Source: Flavisolibacter sp. (GTDB taxonomy: Bacteria; Bacteroidota; Bacteroidia; Chitinophagales; Chitinophagaceae). From it: 6,604 nt of DNA. Under the pieces are notes generated by a model. That model saw nothing but the letters and a program-made list of their open reading frames with translations. It was not told the DNA's origin and searched no databases. The translations under genes and the position numbers were made by a program. Every line of letters starts with the position of its first letter. The stretch's first letter is position 1. Positions 5,486 through 6,604 of this stretch are shown piece after piece. Location: contig JAICTW010000154.1 of the NCBI GenBank assembly GCA_025936195.1, forward strand, positions 1 to 6,604. The letters run 5' to 3'.

Positions 5486-6604
5486 TCAGCAATCTTTATT
5501 TCCATTTTTCTTTCTCATTTTGATCATAAATTCCGATGGAAGCATTCCAAATTTTGCTTTGAAGGATTTAGTAAAATAATGAGGTGTGGAAAAGCCGGTT
5601 GAATACGCAATTTGCGCAACATTCATATTGCTTTTTTCCAGTAATACAGAAGCTTTATCTAATTTAACGGAACGAATAAATTCCACAGGAGTTTGTCCTG
5701 TTAGTTCAAGAATTTTAGCATACAACGAACTTCTGCTCATTCCTACATGCCTGCTTAAATCTTCAACTGATAATTGTGGGTTTGTAAGATTTTCTTCCAG
5801 GTATATCAGTATTGTGTTTAAAAGTTTTTCATCACCTGACTCAATTTTTATTTCTGGAGTCAGCACTTTAATTTGTTTGGTGTAAGTATTTTTTAGTGTA
5901 GTATTGAGGGTAAGAAGATTACTGACTTTTACATTCAATACTTCGAAGTTAAAAGGCTTGGTTATGTAATCATTAGCTCCGGTTTCCAAACCTTTGATTT
6001 GTTCCTTTTCGCCTGTCAGCGCAGTCAGAAGAATAACGGGAATATGACTGGTTCTTTTGTCGGACTTAATCTTTTTTGTCAATGCAATTCCATCCATGTG
6101 AGGCATGCTTATATCACTGACAATTAGTTGCGGATGGTGTGATAAAGTTTTTTGCCATCCCTCGTGCCCATCGCATGCTTCAATTACTTTGTAATGCAAA
6201 CGCAGATTATCTTTTAAGTAGAGTCTGAAATCTTCGTTGTCTTCCACCAGCAGAATTGAAGGGTGCTCTGTTTTACCGTTTGTCAAACGAACAGCACTTA
6301 ATTTTTTAGGAGCTTCATCCTTCCTGTTCATTGAATTCAATTCGTCTCTTCCCAATAGCTCCTGATATTCATTTTTAGCATTGCATGTTGATGGCGTAAA
6401 CGGAAGATGAATATAAAATGTAGTGCCTTCCTGATATTTGCTTTCAACTTCAATGGAACCTCCATGCATTTGCACAAACTCTTTTGTTATAGATAAACCA
6501 ATTCCGGTTCCCTGATTCAGTACTGAAGCAGTCGTTGAATTCTGGAAAAAACGTTCAAATATTTTTTCTTTTTTGTCTTGTGGAATTCCAATTCCTGTGT
6601 CGCT
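5486..6604 (-). CDS. Hybrid two-component regulator (histidine kinase-receiver-AraC HTH), C-terminal part
   Basis: The frame is open to the window edge, so the N-terminus is missing; 372 residues are visible (numbered from the edge). Residues 1-70 are the end of a kinase ATPase domain, with the G1 box DTGIGIP (2-8), an F-box region ERFFQ, the G2 box GTGIGLS (32-38) and the terminal HGGSIEVESKYQEGTTF strand. A ~45-residue linker leads to a receiver domain (~116-230): acidic pair E121/D122, phospho-acceptor D164 in LIVSDISMP, T194 and K216 in TKPF, all conserved. An AraC-type HTH pair follows (~275-365), with the second helix set around NVAQIAYSTGFSTPHYFTKSFK. This is the Bacteroidota one-protein hybrid two-component layout: an envelope sensor, usually periplasmic, phosphorylates its own receiver to control a DNA-binding domain. 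The histidine and sensor lie outside the window, so the signal is unknown. The target could be neighbouring genes. Confidence 0.92.
   Translation of the reverse strand, partial: SDTGIGIPQDKKEKIFERFFQNSTTASVLNQGTGIGLSITKEFVQMHGGSIEVESKYQEGTTFYIHLPFTPSTCNAKNEYQELLGRDELNSMNRKDEAPKKLSAVRLTNGKTEHPSILLVEDNEDFRLYLKDNLRLHYKVIEACDGHEGWQKTLSHHPQLIVSDISMPHMDGIALTKKIKSDKRTSHIPVILLTALTGEKEQIKGLETGANDYITKPFNFEVLNVKVSNLLTLNTTLKNTYTKQIKVLTPEIKIESGDEKLLNTILIYLEENLTNPQLSVEDLSRHVGMSRSSLYAKILELTGQTPVEFIRSVKLDKASVLLEKSNMNVAQIAYSTGFSTPHYFTKSFKAKFGMLPSEFMIKMRKKNGNKDC

Noticed and set aside
1..6604. CRISPR array, insertion sequence, tRNA/rRNA or toxin-antitoxin pair
   Set aside because: No regularly spaced repeats, terminal inverted repeats, transposase motifs, tRNA-like cloverleaf or small paired genes were seen on either strand.

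Overview
The window looks like a chromosomal stretch from a member of the Bacteroidota, probably Sphingobacteriia/Chitinophagia-like. The grounds are moderate-to-low GC, poor Shine-Dalgarno sequences, exported proteins whose signal peptides end in Ala-Gln, a DUF3857-type C-terminus, and a hybrid two-component regulator that fuses histidine kinase, receiver and AraC-type HTH. Lineage below phylum is a guess from gene style, not a measured placement.

Plus strand, 1-2449. The window opens inside the 3' part of a DUF3857/transglutaminase-like envelope protein (1-933). It is followed 12 bases later by a small predicted outer-membrane beta-barrel protein (946-1614); the two look co-transcribed and end at a clear intrinsic terminator (1650-1680). 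A separately transcribed exported peroxiredoxin follows (1847-2449).

Minus strand, 6604-2519, in transcription order. First comes the 3' part of a hybrid sensor kinase/response regulator (6604-5486). After a 249-base gap with a small hairpin near its ABC end lies a complete 601-residue ABC exporter half-transporter (5236-3431). Then comes a 480-base stretch that at first looks empty but holds a heavily decayed DUF4287-like gene (3216-2983). Last is a four-helix DoxX-like membrane protein (2950-2519), which converges on the peroxiredoxin gene.

How the genes fit together: the DUF3857 protein and the barrel probably act together in the cell envelope. The regulator could control the ABC exporter downstream, but the gap and the missing sensor domain leave that open. 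The decayed DUF4287 gene lies 32 bases upstream of the DoxX-like gene on the same strand, so the two probably once formed a small operon of which only the DoxX-like gene survives. I see no CRISPR array, insertion sequence, tRNA or rRNA, and no convincing new system. The most unexpected item is the pseudogene relic.
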